A DNA stretch of 64,000 nucleotides from Halichoerus grypus (lineage: Eukaryota; Chordata; Mammalia; Carnivora; Phocidae): positions 19,728,449-19,792,448 of the forward strand of contig NC_135718.1 in NCBI RefSeq assembly GCF_964656455.1, given 5' to 3'. Position numbers and translations under genes: made by a program. The notes below the pieces were generated by a model. That model was not told the DNA's origin, did not search any database, and worked only from the letters and a program-made list of their open reading frames with translations. Of the stretch, positions 23,488 through 35,765 are shown piece after piece. Each line of letters starts with the position of its first letter. Position 1 is the stretch's first letter.

Positions 23488-24204
23488 TGCCATGAGGGCC
23501 TTTTAAATAGAGAGTCTCCAATCTAAATTTTTTTAAAAAGGGATCCTATTTACATATATTTCCTGGAGATTTATTGCTCAAAGCAAGGGTCACCTGAACT
23601 TTCAAAATGTTTCACAAGCAAGGGGCCTAACACAACTCAGCCAAGATGAGGAAGTAAAGAAGTCTCAAGCTCTGGAGGATGGCGGCAAATTCCCATTATT
23701 TTTGGCCGGGGAGATCAAGTCAGCTGTTGACAGCTTTAACACCTCCAGCCAGGCCACTCAGGGACAATGATATCAGAGACAATTACTTCCCCTTAGTAGC
23801 AGAAGAGCCAGAGAGCAGGTGTCTGTCCCTGTGGAATTGAAGCCTCTCTCCAGTGCGAGCCCAGAGCTCCCCCCACCACTCCCAAAGGAGGCCCCTCTGG
23901 GAAGACTTGTATTTCTCCTCCTCAGATAAGGCTTGGGTAGCCATCCTGTCACTGTCACTGCCTTTGGGCTGCTCCTACTTCCCCCAGCCCCAATGTAAAA
24001 GAAAATTTTTTTTTTCTAAATGGCAAATTCAAATTAGCTTCATTTTGAAAGACCATTGAGAATGTTGCAATGACCTTTGCAATAACTGGACACACCCTAG
24101 GATCAGTAAACCAGGTTTGAGAACTGCTGACTTTATAAGCACCTGACCTGTAAAACAAAAGCCCAATTTGGGGCTCTGCTTGTAATCCAGTCTCACACCA
24201 GGCG

Positions 24205-24345
24205 AGAGGCCCAGAAGAGTCTGGTCCTGCCTCTGCTGCATCATCTTGGGCAAGCCACTGCCCTCTCTGGGCCTCAGCCTCCCCATCTACACAGTGAGGG
24301 TGATGGATACTCTGTGACCTCTGGGGCTCCTTCTAGCCCTGACAC
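24205..24345 (+). repeat. MIR fragment
   Basis: GTCCTGCCTCTGCTGCATCATCTTGGGCAAGCC..CCTCAGCCTCCCCATCTACA. Confidence 0.75.
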
Positions 24346-24449
24346 TCTGTCTTGCCACCTGCCTCCTTTAAAAACAAAACCTAAAATGGAGTGGAAGGAA
24401 GAATGGGAAAGTCAAGAGAATGGTTCAGAAGGCGAGACAGCAATACATG

Positions 24450-24466
24450 CCCCCCCCCCCCCCGCT
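24450..24466. repeat. Poly-C run
   Basis: An uninterrupted C-run of about 17. Confidence 0.85.
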
Positions 24467-25149
24467 GATTTCTGCCTGCTGAAAATTGCTTTCTTCATTC
24501 TGCAAGAAGATTCCCATTTCTTGCTGGGTTGTTGCTTTTTTGCTCCTTTTTCTCCTCCCTCTCTCTCTCTTTTTTTTAACTCAAAAGCCACAAAACCACA
24601 ACTCACCTTCCCCAAACGGGTCATTTGGAAGCCAGAGCTGTCGGGGGTTAGGTGTGTCAGGCCTGGCATCCTGGTGGTATCTAAGTGAAGACCAGGCCAG
24701 GGCAGCCATGAGCTTCTCCTCCAGAAACCCAGTTTAAATCAATATTTATCCAACTGTATTTATAGAAAGTGGTGGTGGTAGGGAGGAGGGGATGGGGTAA
24801 GGAGGCAGGGGGGATCTAAAACAGAACAAGCCACAATGACTGATGCAAATCTTTGTGGCCAATTCGTTTCTGCAGGGCTGGGCATTTTTTTTAAGGCAAA
24901 AGACCCGGCTTTTGATGAACCTGCTGTTGGCCCCAGTACCATAGCAACAGCCCAAGCCCTCTGATATGCCCAGAGGACAGACTTGGGAAAGGCAGCAGGA
25001 GGGGGTGGTGTTTCCTAGGAGCCTAAACTTGAGTTAGGGCCAGGAGAGTTGAACAAGTCTGAAAAAAAACCTCTCTGGTCGGCTCCTCTGTCCTCGGCCT
25101 CACTTCTCAGCCTTTTCTAAGCAGGGTGTGTACAGGAAGACCTTGAACA

Positions 25150-25480
25150 ATCAACAGAGTGTTTCAAATACCAGCTCTGCTATGGGTTGCTGGGTGACCT
25201 TGAGCAAGTCATTTTACCTCTCTGGACTTCATTCCTTGGCTGGAAAATGTGTACATGCATATATGGTTAAGACTGCAGGCTCATTCTGGAATCAGAGGCC
25301 TAGGTTCGAAACTCAGCTCACTAAACCATATGACCTTTGGGCAAGTTACTCAACATCCCTGCACCTTGGTTACCCCCTCCATAAAATGGGGTAATAAAAT
25401 TGCACACATCATGGGGTTGTTGTGAAGACTGGAGGAGATAATGCACATTTAGCCCCATACGTGGTATAGAGTCTGTGCTC
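25150..25480 (+). repeat. Two adjacent MIR fragments
   Basis: A first core (TACCAGCTCTGCTATGG..GACCTTGAGCAAGTCATTTT) is followed by a second (GAAACTCAGCTCAC..GACCTTTGGGCAAGTTACTC..GTTGTTGTGAAGACTGGAGG). Confidence 0.75.
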
Positions 25481-26009
25481 AAAGATGGTAGCCAGTACTG
25501 ATACTGCGTAATGCAGTTAGTTGCTGATGCACCACGCAACCCTCTTCATTTCCCTCAGTTTTCCCTCCAAGCTCTTGACCAGCCATCCTCAGATAAAAAT
25601 CCCCATTTCGGGGTATGTCAATGGGAGAGTGTTTCCATCAGCGGGGGAGGGTCAATAGCAGCTATTGTTTTCCCTTGGAACTGATGGGACCTCCTTTTTC
25701 CCCCCAAACCAGGAATGGCTCAATTCAACTTCTCCAATATTCTAAGGGTCCCTTGGGTCGCCTCTGCAGGGTGCCCGGTCCCTGGGAGCTCTGGGGTTCT
25801 GAAAGCCACAACAATATCCTCAAAGTCTACTTCTGGCATTTACCAGTGGGCAGAAATCATATTTAAAACTGGAAAAAAAAACTGAATCTGAGAAACATAA
25901 TTTAGGATGCAGCGAAAATAAAGACCTGATTTAAGAATGTTCTTTACACACAGCCCCCAAAACCAAATATCCCACTCCACCCCCACCGTAAATCAGCCCA
26001 CAGAGTTTT

Positions 26010-26072
26010 CAGGGAAAAGCAAGTGCACATAGTAGATGCTCAGTACATATTTGCAGAATGAATGAATGAATC
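26010..26072 (+). repeat. L2 3' terminus
   Basis: CACATAGTAGATGCTCAGTACATATTTGC plus GAATGAATGAATGAA. Confidence 0.65.
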
Positions 26073-26639
26073 GTGAGATGGCTGCTATGTAGAAATGTGA
26101 CCTGCTTGAACATTAGTTGCCATCAAAGCCCTCAATTTTAGCAAGGCTGCCCTAGTCCCCTGCTCTAGTCCTCTAGTCTCCTGCTAGTAACTGATTCATT
26201 TTCCGGGTCACAGCAGATGACAGTGGGCACTTTCAACTCTCCAGGCCTAACCTACCATCTCTGTGCTGCCCCTGGTCTTTACAGGCCAAGGGCAGTCTGT
26301 GTTGATTATGGGAGACCCTCTTTCCTTGGAAGAGATCAGTATTTCCAACTCTTCTCCAAGTCCCCAGAAAGTCTTTACTGTGTCTCCTGGCCTTCAAACC
26401 TGATCACTGTGCCATAGCCAGTAAATGATAAATCCAACCAATCAAAGAATGTATATTAAGTGTCTCTGTATGCCCAATGCTGTGCTATATGCAATGGTGG
26501 CCTATACTGAAATGCTATAGGTGATCTTTTCCCTTAGGATGCTAATCACCTCCCCGGGAGGATAAAGCTAATACACAGGAAGCAAGTAGAAGATTGCATG
26601 GTTACTGATTATCAAAGCTCAGAGAAGAGGCTATTTATT

Positions 26640-26850
26640 GAGCACCTACTATATTCCAGGGACTTTAAATGTTTAAATGGAGTACCTCATTTAGTTGTTC
26701 AGCAATGATGTGAGACTGGTTCTACTGTTATCCTCAATTTACAAAAAAGAAATGGAACCTCAGAGAGGTTAGGTAACTTGTACCCAAAGTCACAAAGCCA
26801 GTAAGCGGCAAAGGAGGAATCTGGGCCCTGCTTTGGGTAACTGTAAAGCT
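26640..26850 (-). repeat. MIR fragment, antisense
   Basis: GAGCACCTACTATATTCCAGG..GTTCTACTGTTATCC..GAGAGGTTAGGTAACTTG..CACAAAGCCAGTAAGC. Confidence 0.75.
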
Positions 26851-27959
26851 TTGTCTCTCAACTACCAGGAATTAAGAAATAGCCAGATGAGGCTTCCTAG
26901 AGGAGGTGTGAGCTGACCTAGGTCTTGAAGGGTGAGTAAGATACAGATAACCTCAGAGGAATAAGAGAACGAAGCCATTCTAGACAAGAGGGAAGAGTCT
27001 GAGTCAAGCACGGAGTCATGACTGCGAAGCGTGCTTGCTGGTGGACCTGCTGGACAGGAGCAGAGAAGATTAAGAGAGGAAGGCGGGGTGGGGCCAAATG
27101 ACACCACAAAGCAGCAGCTTCCTCCATCAGGAGGAAGAGGCTGCTCCTTGGCCTGTCCATGCCCCTAAGAAAGCACCTCACCCTCAACCCCACATAATCC
27201 ACTCCAGAGAGCAATCCATGCCGTCTACTCCCATGTAATCATTCTTCTCTTCTTAGAAGCATTGCCCCCAAAGCGACCTTCTGCAGACACTGAGAAACCC
27301 ATTTCTATCCTCTGGACATTACCTGTTAGAGTAGCTTCTACTTGCCCCGCTGAGCAGCTTTTCTGTGAGTCTGGTTCTTTTTCCCTTTCAGTTTTAACCT
27401 TTTCCAAAACAGTAAGTAAATATTTGTCTATCAGTCGGTCCTAAGTTGCCACCCCTTCACTGGACCCCAAATGGATATAGATGATGCCAGAGGTGATTTA
27501 CATATAACTTCTGATTTTGTGATAACCGATCCTAGTCTCCATGATTAATATTTCTGGAGACCTTTAATTTGAGATCCTTAAGGATTCACATCAGTTAGAA
27601 CGTCAGGAAAATGTACCCGCATATCCTTGGGAATCCTTGTCTTGCAATACTGGGTGACTTAATTTGAACACCCTCTCCCTGAGGAGACTCACCATATCTA
27701 CTGGGAATAATTCAACACTGGGGCCACAGCTTGGTGAGCACTCCTACTACGGAAACCTCAAAGAGGCAACGAAAAGCAGTTCTGGCAACAATGGAAAATA
27801 AGGCGAGCTCCTGCCAAGTAAGTACTTTGCAAACAACAGTAAAAACGAAACGTGTGAACTCGTGACCAAGGTCTACTGGTGCATTTCGGGAAGGTCTCAC
27901 AGAACCCGAAATGGAGAATCAAGGCTGACACCCATCTCAGGGGAGAAGAGCGTCCCTTT

Positions 27960-28110
27960 AAGAAGGAATTGTACCAGCTGGCCACACTACAGCTCCCAGA
28001 GATTTCCTGGCTTGCCTCCTGGCCCCACCCACCAGTCTCTGGCCTCAGCAACGCGTGACGTCAGAGAAAGCTGAAGCTGGCGATAGGCTGAACAACGCAG
28101 CTAGGTCAAG
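27960..28110. promoter_or_regulatory. Possible third promoter: ZNF143-type motif plus perfect CRE
   Basis: ACTACAGCTCCCAGAG starts at 27986 and matches the ACTACANNTCCCA core. A perfect palindromic CRE, TGACGTCA, lies at 28056-28063, 70 bp away. This pairing at the left shoulder of the CpG island, about 3.3 kb downstream of exon 1a, resembles a TATA-less promoter. No exon could be assigned. A GTGAGT donor on the minus strand (27692-27687) would permit a first exon of about 300 nt, but this is speculative. Confidence 0.45.
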
Positions 28111-29337
28111 TCCAGTCAGAGGAAAGAAGTTTGTCTCCATGTGGAAACCATGTGTCTCTAGCTGGGAGGGGGAGGAGGAGGAGGCGGAGAAACTGAGATC
28201 AAGTGATTACAGGGGAACTGGCTGAAATGAACGCGGGGAGGTTGTGCACCTGAGCCGGCCAGCAATGCCCTTTGCAGTAGTGACCTAAAAAGAAAAAAAA
28301 AAAAAAAAACTTGCCCAACAAACAAAGCTTGAGCCCCCTCCCATCATAATAATAATTAAACAACTAGGATCCCTGCTTCGTTCCAAAAACCAGGGACCTG
28401 AGAAATGCTGGAGTCCTATCGGAACGCCCAGATCCCCCTCCCTCCCCCAACAACTGAATGATGTAAGCGTTTCGGAAAGCGGGGCTCTGAAGCAAAACAA
28501 GCCCCGCGCGCGCGGAGCGACCCGCAGTGCCCGAGCCCGGCGCACGCACGACCCGCCCCCCAACTCGCGTTATTGCTGTGCACACGCGGACCGCCGTGAC
28601 GCGCGGGCATTGTGTGCAGCGAGCAGAAAACAACGGCGAGCGCCGCCAGCGCGAAGAAGCGCCCCCAGTAAAATGAGGCAGATGTAGGGCCCGCCGTTTT
28701 CCGTACCAGGAAACCCAGACCCGGCGGGAGGTGGGGGGGGGGGTACCGAAAGTGGGGAGGATAAAGCAGCCCCTGCGGGCCGCTTCTGTTTGCAAGGGGC
28801 ATAATAGAGGGCCCGGCGATGGTCGCCCGTAGTTTGCTGGAGGTCACCCTCGCCAGCGAGAGCTATTGGGGAGGGGGCGAGGGCCTGGAGCTGGGTCCCT
28901 GCAGCCAAGCCGGGCAAGGCGCAGCGGCCCACGCTCTCGGGGAAATCTGGGGGCCGTTGGCATCACGTCATGCAGAGCCAAACAGCGGCGGCAAATAGAG
29001 GCAAGAGAGCTAAAAATACTCCCGCGGGGAGCCGGCCGGAGCGGGGGGGCAGTAGGGCCGAGGGGCTGATTACGCACACGAAGTTGACTTTGACTGGGGC
29101 GCTGAGGTTCCCGAACCCCTCTCGGGGGCTGCGGGGCTTGCAGTGCGGTCACTCGGGAGAGGGACCGGGAGGAAGCCCCCTGGCTTCCTCCGCCACAGGA
29201 GCCCCGCTCCGCTGCCGCTGGCCCGCCCCGTGCGGGGTAGCCCGGCCCGGCGCGCCCGGCCCTCTGCTTACGTGACTGGTGGCCACGCCGGAGCCCCGGC
29301 ACGGGGTAAACTAGGAGGTGGCGGCGGCCAGGGCGGC

Positions 29338-29380
29338 CGGGGACGCCGCGGGGGAGGCGGCGGGGGCGGGGGCGGAGGTC
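29338..29380 (+). other. G-quadruplex candidate in the CpG island
   Basis: Four or more runs of at least four G separated by short spacers are visible in 29338-29380 on the plus strand (GGGG-ACGCCGC-GGGGG, then GGGGGCGGGGG). Confidence 0.6.
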
Positions 29381-30746
29381 TCTGATTGTCTGCGGGTGCG
29401 AAGCGGGGGGCGGGACGCGGTGGAAGCTCCAGCCACCTCCTTAGTACACCATGCTTGGGGGGGGTGGGGGACCAGGTTTGCCACACACTGCCAAGGTGCC
29501 CTCTTTGGGTGCACCCCCCGCCAGAGTCGTCACCACGGGACAGACTCCGGAGAACCCCGGACCGGGGTGAGGGGTAGCTAAAGAAATCGCGCCCCTCCCC
29601 CCTCCAACAAAAGCAAACACACCAAACAAAACCACGTCTTCACCCAGCTCCCCACCAGCTCTGGCTTTTCAGAAACTACCCTCCTGACGAATGCACCCCC
29701 CCCCATGAATAATCGCAAACTGAGCAGGCTACACAGCCAGCGATGCGCCTTTCTCGCAATCCTGGCACTCCGAGAAAACAGGAGAGAAGAGAAAGAAAAG
29801 AACATACACAACCGTCCTCCCAACACAAATCCTTGTTTTTGCCTTCAGCCACTGCACAACTGGCGCTGGCAACACACGGTTACTTTCACCCTGGAGGCCT
29901 GGGGTGTTGGTCAGCTAAGGTGTTTTTGTGTTTGAGGACTGTTGTTGTTGTGTTTTAGGGGGAGGAGGTTGCAAGATCTGACACGTTGCAATCGGACCAT
30001 TCCCGCCCCCCCCCCTCGTCTCATGGATCTTCCTACTTGTTCGGACCGATTAAACAGTCTGGTTTTCTCCAGTCCATCGGTTTATCTGCCTCGACCCCTT
30101 CCCCCTTCTCGCAGCTCTTATTTGTGAGGACCGTGCTGGAGACGCCGCACACGCGTGCCCCCGTTAGGACGCTGAGTCGACTGCCTGGGAGGACTGGGGG
30201 ACCCAGCAGGCAGGGGCAAAAATGAAACAAACAAATACAAAAAGGAGGCCAGGCCGGGGTGGGGCTCCCAGCACCCCCCCCCCCACCACCACCAAACATT
30301 GCTCTCCACCTGAATCCGCGAGAGGTGGGGGGGGGGCAGGAGGACGGCAGAAATCGACAAGGCAGGCGTTTGCCAGGCGCGCTCGCTCGTAAGTCGCCTC
30401 CCGGAAAATAAAGAAACCGCACACAACAGCCCACACCTTCTTCCCCAACTATTGTTTCCTGCGAGATCCCAAAGTTTCCTTTTAGCTGTGTCCCCCTCGC
30501 CAAGTTTCCCGGGCGCAGGACGGCGGGTCCGGGGCGAGCTGCTGGCGCTGCCTGGCCCAGCCGGCCTGTTTGGGGGAGGGGGGGTGTCGGCACCCCAGGG
30601 CAACAGAGGTGCTGGGGGACTGTATCCGTGGACGCGATGGCCTGAGCCCCGCTGCGAGAGGGGAGGAAAAAGCACAGTAGACAGGAGGGAGAAGCCGAGC
30701 CGAGCCAGCCAGACCAAGCCCCTGCCGCGGAGGGCTGTTTGGTTGT

Positions 30747-30775
30747 TGTTGTTGTTGTTGTTATTGTTGTCGTGT
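30747..30775. repeat. (GTT)n run in the CpG island
   Basis: GTTGTTGTTGTTGTTGTTATTGTTGTC. Confidence 0.9.
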
Positions 30776-31262
30776 GTGTCTCTTGTGTGTTTTTTTTCTC
30801 GAACCGCTGAGCTCTGCCTACGATTTCCAACTTTCGGCTTCTAATCCCCACCCCACCCAGGAACGAGCGACAGAAAAACAACACTTGTCTGCCCGAGAAG
30901 GCTGGGGGGGGGGGGGAGGTGGGAGAAGGAAGAAAGGCGACCTCGAAGAGATGAGCTCTGGGCTCAGTTGTCAGCAAACAACACTCCCCCGCTTGTCCAC
31001 CCGGCGGTCCTCCCAGCCTCCGGGAGACTGACGGACGGACGTACCGACAGCCCCCCCTCGCCCCCCCCCCCGCTCGTCTTTGTTACATCTTTAGCAGCTT
31101 TGTGCGTGCGTGTCCTTTCTCCGGTGTCATCGGCTTTACTGCCGAGGGCTGGATGTGTGTTGGGGGGAGGGGGGCGCGGGCCGAGCAGGCGACAGGGGTC
31201 GCCCAAGTGGTTGAGGAAGAAAGAGCCGGGCGCCGAGGAGCAGCCGGGGCCCCTAAACTTAC

Positions 31263-31524
31263 TTTTGTTTTCTTTCTCGATCTGCTCCAGGTAGCTGGCG
31301 GCCTCGAGCAGAATCTGCACGTTCTGCAGAAAAGTGTTGATGTGCTTCTCCATCGAGTTCTCGCTGGTGTTGAAAATGTCCGAGAAGGGGCACCTGAGCT
31401 TGGCCCCCGCGGGCTCCTCGGGCTGGGCCGGGGGCTGGGGCGCGGCCACCGCCGGGGGCGCGGCGGGGGCCAGCCCCGCGCCCTCACAGCGCGCCTCCTT
31501 GCGCGGCCGCCCGCGTTTGCCCAT
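31263..31524 (-). CDS. MXI1: MXI1 alternative first coding exon 1a (long SRalpha/MXI1-0 N terminus)
   Basis: This exon gives the N terminus of the long isoform of MAX interactor 1, a nuclear MAD-family protein that dimerises with MAX, binds E-boxes and recruits SIN3/HDAC to oppose MYC. The ATG is at 31524-31522. The exon holds 87 complete codons plus one base and ends ..AAC AAA A before a GTAAGT donor (complement of 31262-31257). The protein begins [15 protein letters not shown] (basic), continues through an Ala/Pro-rich stretch (about residues 15-40), then [18 protein letters not shown], and ends with a SIN3-interacting helix [20 protein letters not shown] (residues 68-87). Joining to exon 2 restores K-C-E-H, as expected for the long isoform. 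The Ala/Pro stretch appears a few residues shorter than the human one, from memory. The start is the first ATG of this frame. Identification is secure; UTR limits are not visible. Confidence 0.95.
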
Positions 31525-31900
31525 GGAGGAACCGGGGTCCGCTGAGCTCGTCCTCTTTTGGGGCTGCGCTGCCCGGCCGAGCTCCGGTCCCCAGAGGAGA
31601 CCCGGCTGGCTGGAGCGGAGGAGGCGCCGAGGCGAGGAGGCGACCTGACTTCCCGAGCCTCGCTGCGTGCAGTTGTGTGAGTGTGTGTGAGTGTGTGTCG
31701 GTCTCGCAGTGGGTCTGTGTGTATGGGAGATTGAATGAACCTACAGGACAGACGGAGGCGCTCTGGCGCCTGGGTCCTAGTGCGAGCCTGTCGCCATCGG
31801 ACCGGTCAAAATAAAAGGTGGAGACAAGCGAGGCAGGGACCGCCCTCTGCCCGTCCCCGCACCCTTCCCCGCCTCTCCCCAAATCTTACCTCAGAGTAGA
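31525..31900 (-). promoter_or_regulatory. 5' flank and probable promoter of MXI1 exon 1a
   Basis: GC-rich sequence lies upstream of the long-isoform ATG. A (GTGTGTGA)-type simple repeat spans about 31676-31715. An AT-rich block at 31807-31816 reads CTTTTATTTT on the minus strand about 290 bp upstream of the ATG; it is only loosely TATA-like. No unambiguous initiator is visible, so the promoter call rests on position and base composition. Confidence 0.6.
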
Positions 31901-32407
31901 GCACTGTATTTCAACACTAAGGGAAAAAATACTCGATGCCTCTGAGTGGACCTGCATAGAAACAAACTAGTAAGCTATTTTTTTCTTCACATAAAATTAA
32001 GACCTCGTGAACGGTCCAGCACAATGCCTCGCACATAGTGAGTGGGTCCCCATTAAATGGTAGCTGCTATGACTTTTTTTTTTAAATAAAAACCCAATCC
32101 GAAAAACCCCATCGCATGTAACCTGAAGTTTCCTCCTCCCAATTCACACACCCCTACACATAGACAGGCACAGGCATGTGCCTTCACGGGGTCAAATGAA
32201 ATCCCCAGGCCACCAAATCCCAGTTACAGATTTACTCACTCCTTCTATCTCCCTTCAAATGCAAAGTTATTTTCCAGGAAGGGGGAGGAGATGTAAGCAT
32301 CTCTCTCCACACTCCTCTTCCCAGCCTTGGTCCAGCTGTGCAAAGCTCACACTAGGGTGCCCCCACACCTGGCACCCTTTTATTTGACAGAGCAGCAGAA
32401 ATGGCAG

Positions 32408-32447
32408 GCCGGGACCCCCACCCCCACCCCCACCCCCACCCCCACCC
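32408..32447. repeat. (CCCCCA)n hexanucleotide array
   Basis: About six CCCCCA units; the minus strand is (TGGGGG)n, a strong G-quadruplex candidate about 0.9 kb upstream of exon 1a. Confidence 0.9.
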
Positions 32448-32609
32448 CAGCTGAATTCCACCTTTTGGTTCTGAAGACTCCTACCCCAGTTGACACCGTT
32501 GTTTTTACTGCGCTGCTATCACCCAGTCAGGATCTGTGGGAAACGGGGATGCTTTCCAGGCTTGGGAGGTATGGTGGGGGTCAGAGGGCTAGCTGAAGGC
32601 CATTAGGGA

Positions 32610-32780
32610 GTGTCACAGAGAAGGGTTCAAATCCAGTTCTGAAGCACACAGGCTGTGTGAGTTTGGGCAAGTTCCCTAACCACTCTTGGCCTGTTTCCCC
32701 ATCCATGAAACTCTGATAAGGTTCTTGTGCTGATTAAATCATATCTGCACTTAGCACACTACCTGGCCCATGGTAAGATC
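32610..32780 (+). repeat. MIR fragment
   Basis: GTTCAAATCCAGTTCTGAAG..GTTTGGGCAAGTTCCCTAACC..CTGATTAAATCATATCTGC. Confidence 0.8.
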
Positions 32781-35664
32781 TTTTTCTTTCAATTCAGACC
32801 CAGATAAGAGCCCGGGTCCCCTACTTGCTTCTAAGTTGTTGGGGGGCGGGGATGGCAAGCTGAAGCAAATAAGACTCTTCTGCGTTTTGTTGGAAAACAT
32901 CTCTGCAACAAACCCATCTAAATATTGTCACCTTGCAAGGCCAACTGGAATTTTCCTCCAGGGGAACCATTTACACAGAAGCACATTAAATACCGCCCCC
33001 TGCCGTTGAGCAACCCCACCACCCTGCTCAGAAGCAGCTTCATACACATTTGTCTGAAAGACCCTTATTGGAAATGGAAACTTTTTTAAAAAGGAGAGAA
33101 AGTACATTTCTTTGTAAAACATTCATTATGTAAAACTTAGAATACACATACCCTCACAGAACCTTCAAGAAAGTCTTGTGTACTTTCAGAATGTAATAAC
33201 CTGCTGCTGATATGACAGGAGCAATCAGTAACCGGCATTTTAAAGCCAGTGTATTCACATTTTGGACCATAATATAATCATACTACACATACTGTCTGTC
33301 CATTTTCTGTCCTGTGACAAATTTTGCATGGTTGATCTCTGCATCCTTTAGCTAGGATAGAGTAGAAGCTCCTAAGAGCTGTGAAATAAAAGTTTACCTT
33401 CCATTATCAGAACAACCACTGACTTTTTTTCCTGTTGGGACCACAACCTGAGTGACTCATGTTTAAAAGTGTTTATAAGTATAAGGACTTTAGGAATGTA
33501 TAGTTTCAAACAAGTTTTATCTAATGCTATCTTGCAAAAACTAGCACTTGTGTAAAATAGCCCCGATCTCCCTTGCCCCAAGTGAAAGATGATAGTGAGA
33601 CCATGAACCAACTACGCCCGAAGAAAACCTGAGTTTTCACCCCGGTGGGCACACCAAATGTGTACATACGCAGTACAGTGTCCTACACGCATGTCTACAC
33701 ACACTCACCGAGATAGGCACACCCCACACATGAGTGCCGGGGCGGGGGTTAGGGTGTCTTGTAATTATTTATTTATCCCCGTTTCATCTCTCATAGGTCT
33801 GTGAGCTTCAGAAAGCCCAGTGGGAATCTTCAAGCTGGGCCACGGATCTGACCAAAGCCAAAATAAACAATGGCTTGAAGAAAATCTACAAAAAAGTGCT
33901 GATTTGCACTATTCCCACAGTCAGCCCCAGCCCCCACCGTCATTCCCATGGAAAACACCACTGCTGGTGCCAAATCAATTTCCCCCCCTTCATAGGGGCA
34001 TTGTTTTTTGTTATTATGTGAGTTCTTAGCATCAGACAATAGTACCACAAGAGACTCAGTGGAGGCAGGAGAAATGCCTTTTTGTTTCACTAAGTCTGTG
34101 CCATTGTGCCCCAGACTCCAGCGCCCAGAGAGTACAGTCGCATATATTCATTTCGGTAACATGTATGTGGAGCGAGGAAGGCGCCAAGCTAAAGCTCCAA
34201 GCCCCGTTCCTTATTTTTCCTTTCCAGAGCCCATCAAGTGTTAAATCATGTCGGCATCTTATTGCTCTCTCCCCCTTCCCACACCATCCCTCAATTATCA
34301 GTTCCTCTAATAAAGTTGGCCTTCACAGAAAGTGGCGTTTCAGGGGTTATATCACAGGACAGGCATCCAGGATGCTGGGTTACAAGCTCAGCTCCATTCC
34401 CCGTTAGCTTTGCTTCCCAGGAGGAGGTATTCAAGCCTTTTGCACCTTACTTTCTCCGGGGCTTTGACTCCATAAATAAACAGGCCTCTTTGGAAACTTG
34501 CTGGCAGTTTTTGCAGAGAACAGGTAGGAGATGAGAAGGCAGCTGGCCTGCGAAAAATATGTGAACTCCTTGAAAAAAAAAGTAGTGATTTTTTTTGCAG
34601 TGCCCAGCGAGACCAGACAAGATGTTTCCAGGGGCCCAAGATATCTTGGAGGCACATTCAGTCAGGGGCCTGTTTTCCCAAACTTCTATTTCTTTGTTTG
34701 GTCTCTCTGCCTGTTGGTAATATTTTTCCATCAAACTTGTTTGCATATTAATGCAAGATCACTCTCTCATGTGTTTGCCCCTCTTTCTCCCCAGACATTC
34801 TACATATGCTTACATCAAAGGAGTTTGTTTTGCCTGTTAATTCTGTAGTCAGGTACACAGAGACTGGTTAATTACTGAAACTCAAGGAGAGTGGCCCTCA
34901 CACCTCCCCATTCTGCACTTGGATGGGATGCCCTTCGCTGTCCTGGACCATTTGGGCTCTCCTAGGCTCCTCAGCCCTGCTCTTCCTCCTTCCCCCTTCT
35001 CCCTTCCCTAGCCCTTCCTGCTATAACATCTAGCTTTTCCTTGGACCTTGCCAGCATGGCCAGGTCAGGTTCTTCCCTGCTCTTTGACCTGTGGTCTTTG
35101 TACTCAGGCTTGATAAACACCATCAAGAGATCTTCTCTCCCCTGCATTGTCACCTGAGTCCTAATTCCCCAGAGCTTTCCTAGCCAAGTTTTTCCTTGGC
35201 ACCTTTCCCTTGGGCAATGAGCTAAAGAATTGGCTTCTTCTTTCCTTGGGAGCCCGCATCTTGGTTTCACCTACTAGGAGGGAGAAGTGGCTTCAAGGAA
35301 AGCCCAGGAATAGAGGTTTAGGGACTGGTAAGACACAAGCAGAATGGCAAGAACAAGAACTGTGTGGTTCTGCTTCTCCCACTGGCTCCTGGAACAGCTT
35401 TTAAAAGTGCTGAGCAGGCCCCTCCAACCACTCCCCATGCCCCCACCCCCACCCGCACATTCACCAGCGGGTGTAGACATGGACAGAGGATAAATAGCCT
35501 CCACCCTACATTGGAGCTCACCCGGGTGTCACCTGCTCCTGGGGCATTATCTCTGCTCTTCTGGACTCTGCCCTCCCTTCTCCTGGACCTCCAAGCCTGC
35601 CAGTTCTTCCTGTCTCAGGCATCTCCTGGGCTTCTCCTATGCAAAGCTCAGGACTTATAGGGTT

Positions 35665-35765
35665 CTTTAGATTATGAGCTCATCAAGGGCGGGGAACACG
35701 CCTTGCTCCCCCAGCACCCTAGCACAGCATGCATGGCACAAAACAGGGGCTTAGGCCCTGAGGGT
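35665..35765 (+). repeat. L2 3' fragment
   Basis: GATTATGAGCTCATCAAGGGCGGGGA..CACCCTAGCACAGCATGCATGGCAC. Confidence 0.65.

Larger units (their letters stand above)
15200..31262 (-). other. Intron of the long MXI1 isoform; mostly ancient repeats
   Basis: Apart from the entries listed separately (MIR, L2, hAT, one Can-SINE, the 28-kb promoter-like site and the CpG island), no coding exon is recognised. Stretches 16640-19080 and 26990-27950 hold no recognisable repeat or exon. Confidence 0.65.
28350..31660. other. Large CpG island spanning MXI1 exon 1a and its downstream intron
   Basis: CpG-dense, GC-rich sequence extends over about 3.3 kb, with no SINE or L1 insertion seen. Only the right end contains a recognised exon (31263-31524). 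The left 2.5 kb (28350-30900) has GC-rich open frames on both strands, but none matches a protein I know. CGTCA half-CREs occur (28961-28972 region). Ends are estimated by eye. Confidence 0.75.

Noticed and set aside
28844..30977. GC-rich open frames of 152-314 residues on the minus strand
   Set aside because: No recognisable domain. Composition is that of the CpG island, and competing frames are open on the other strand.
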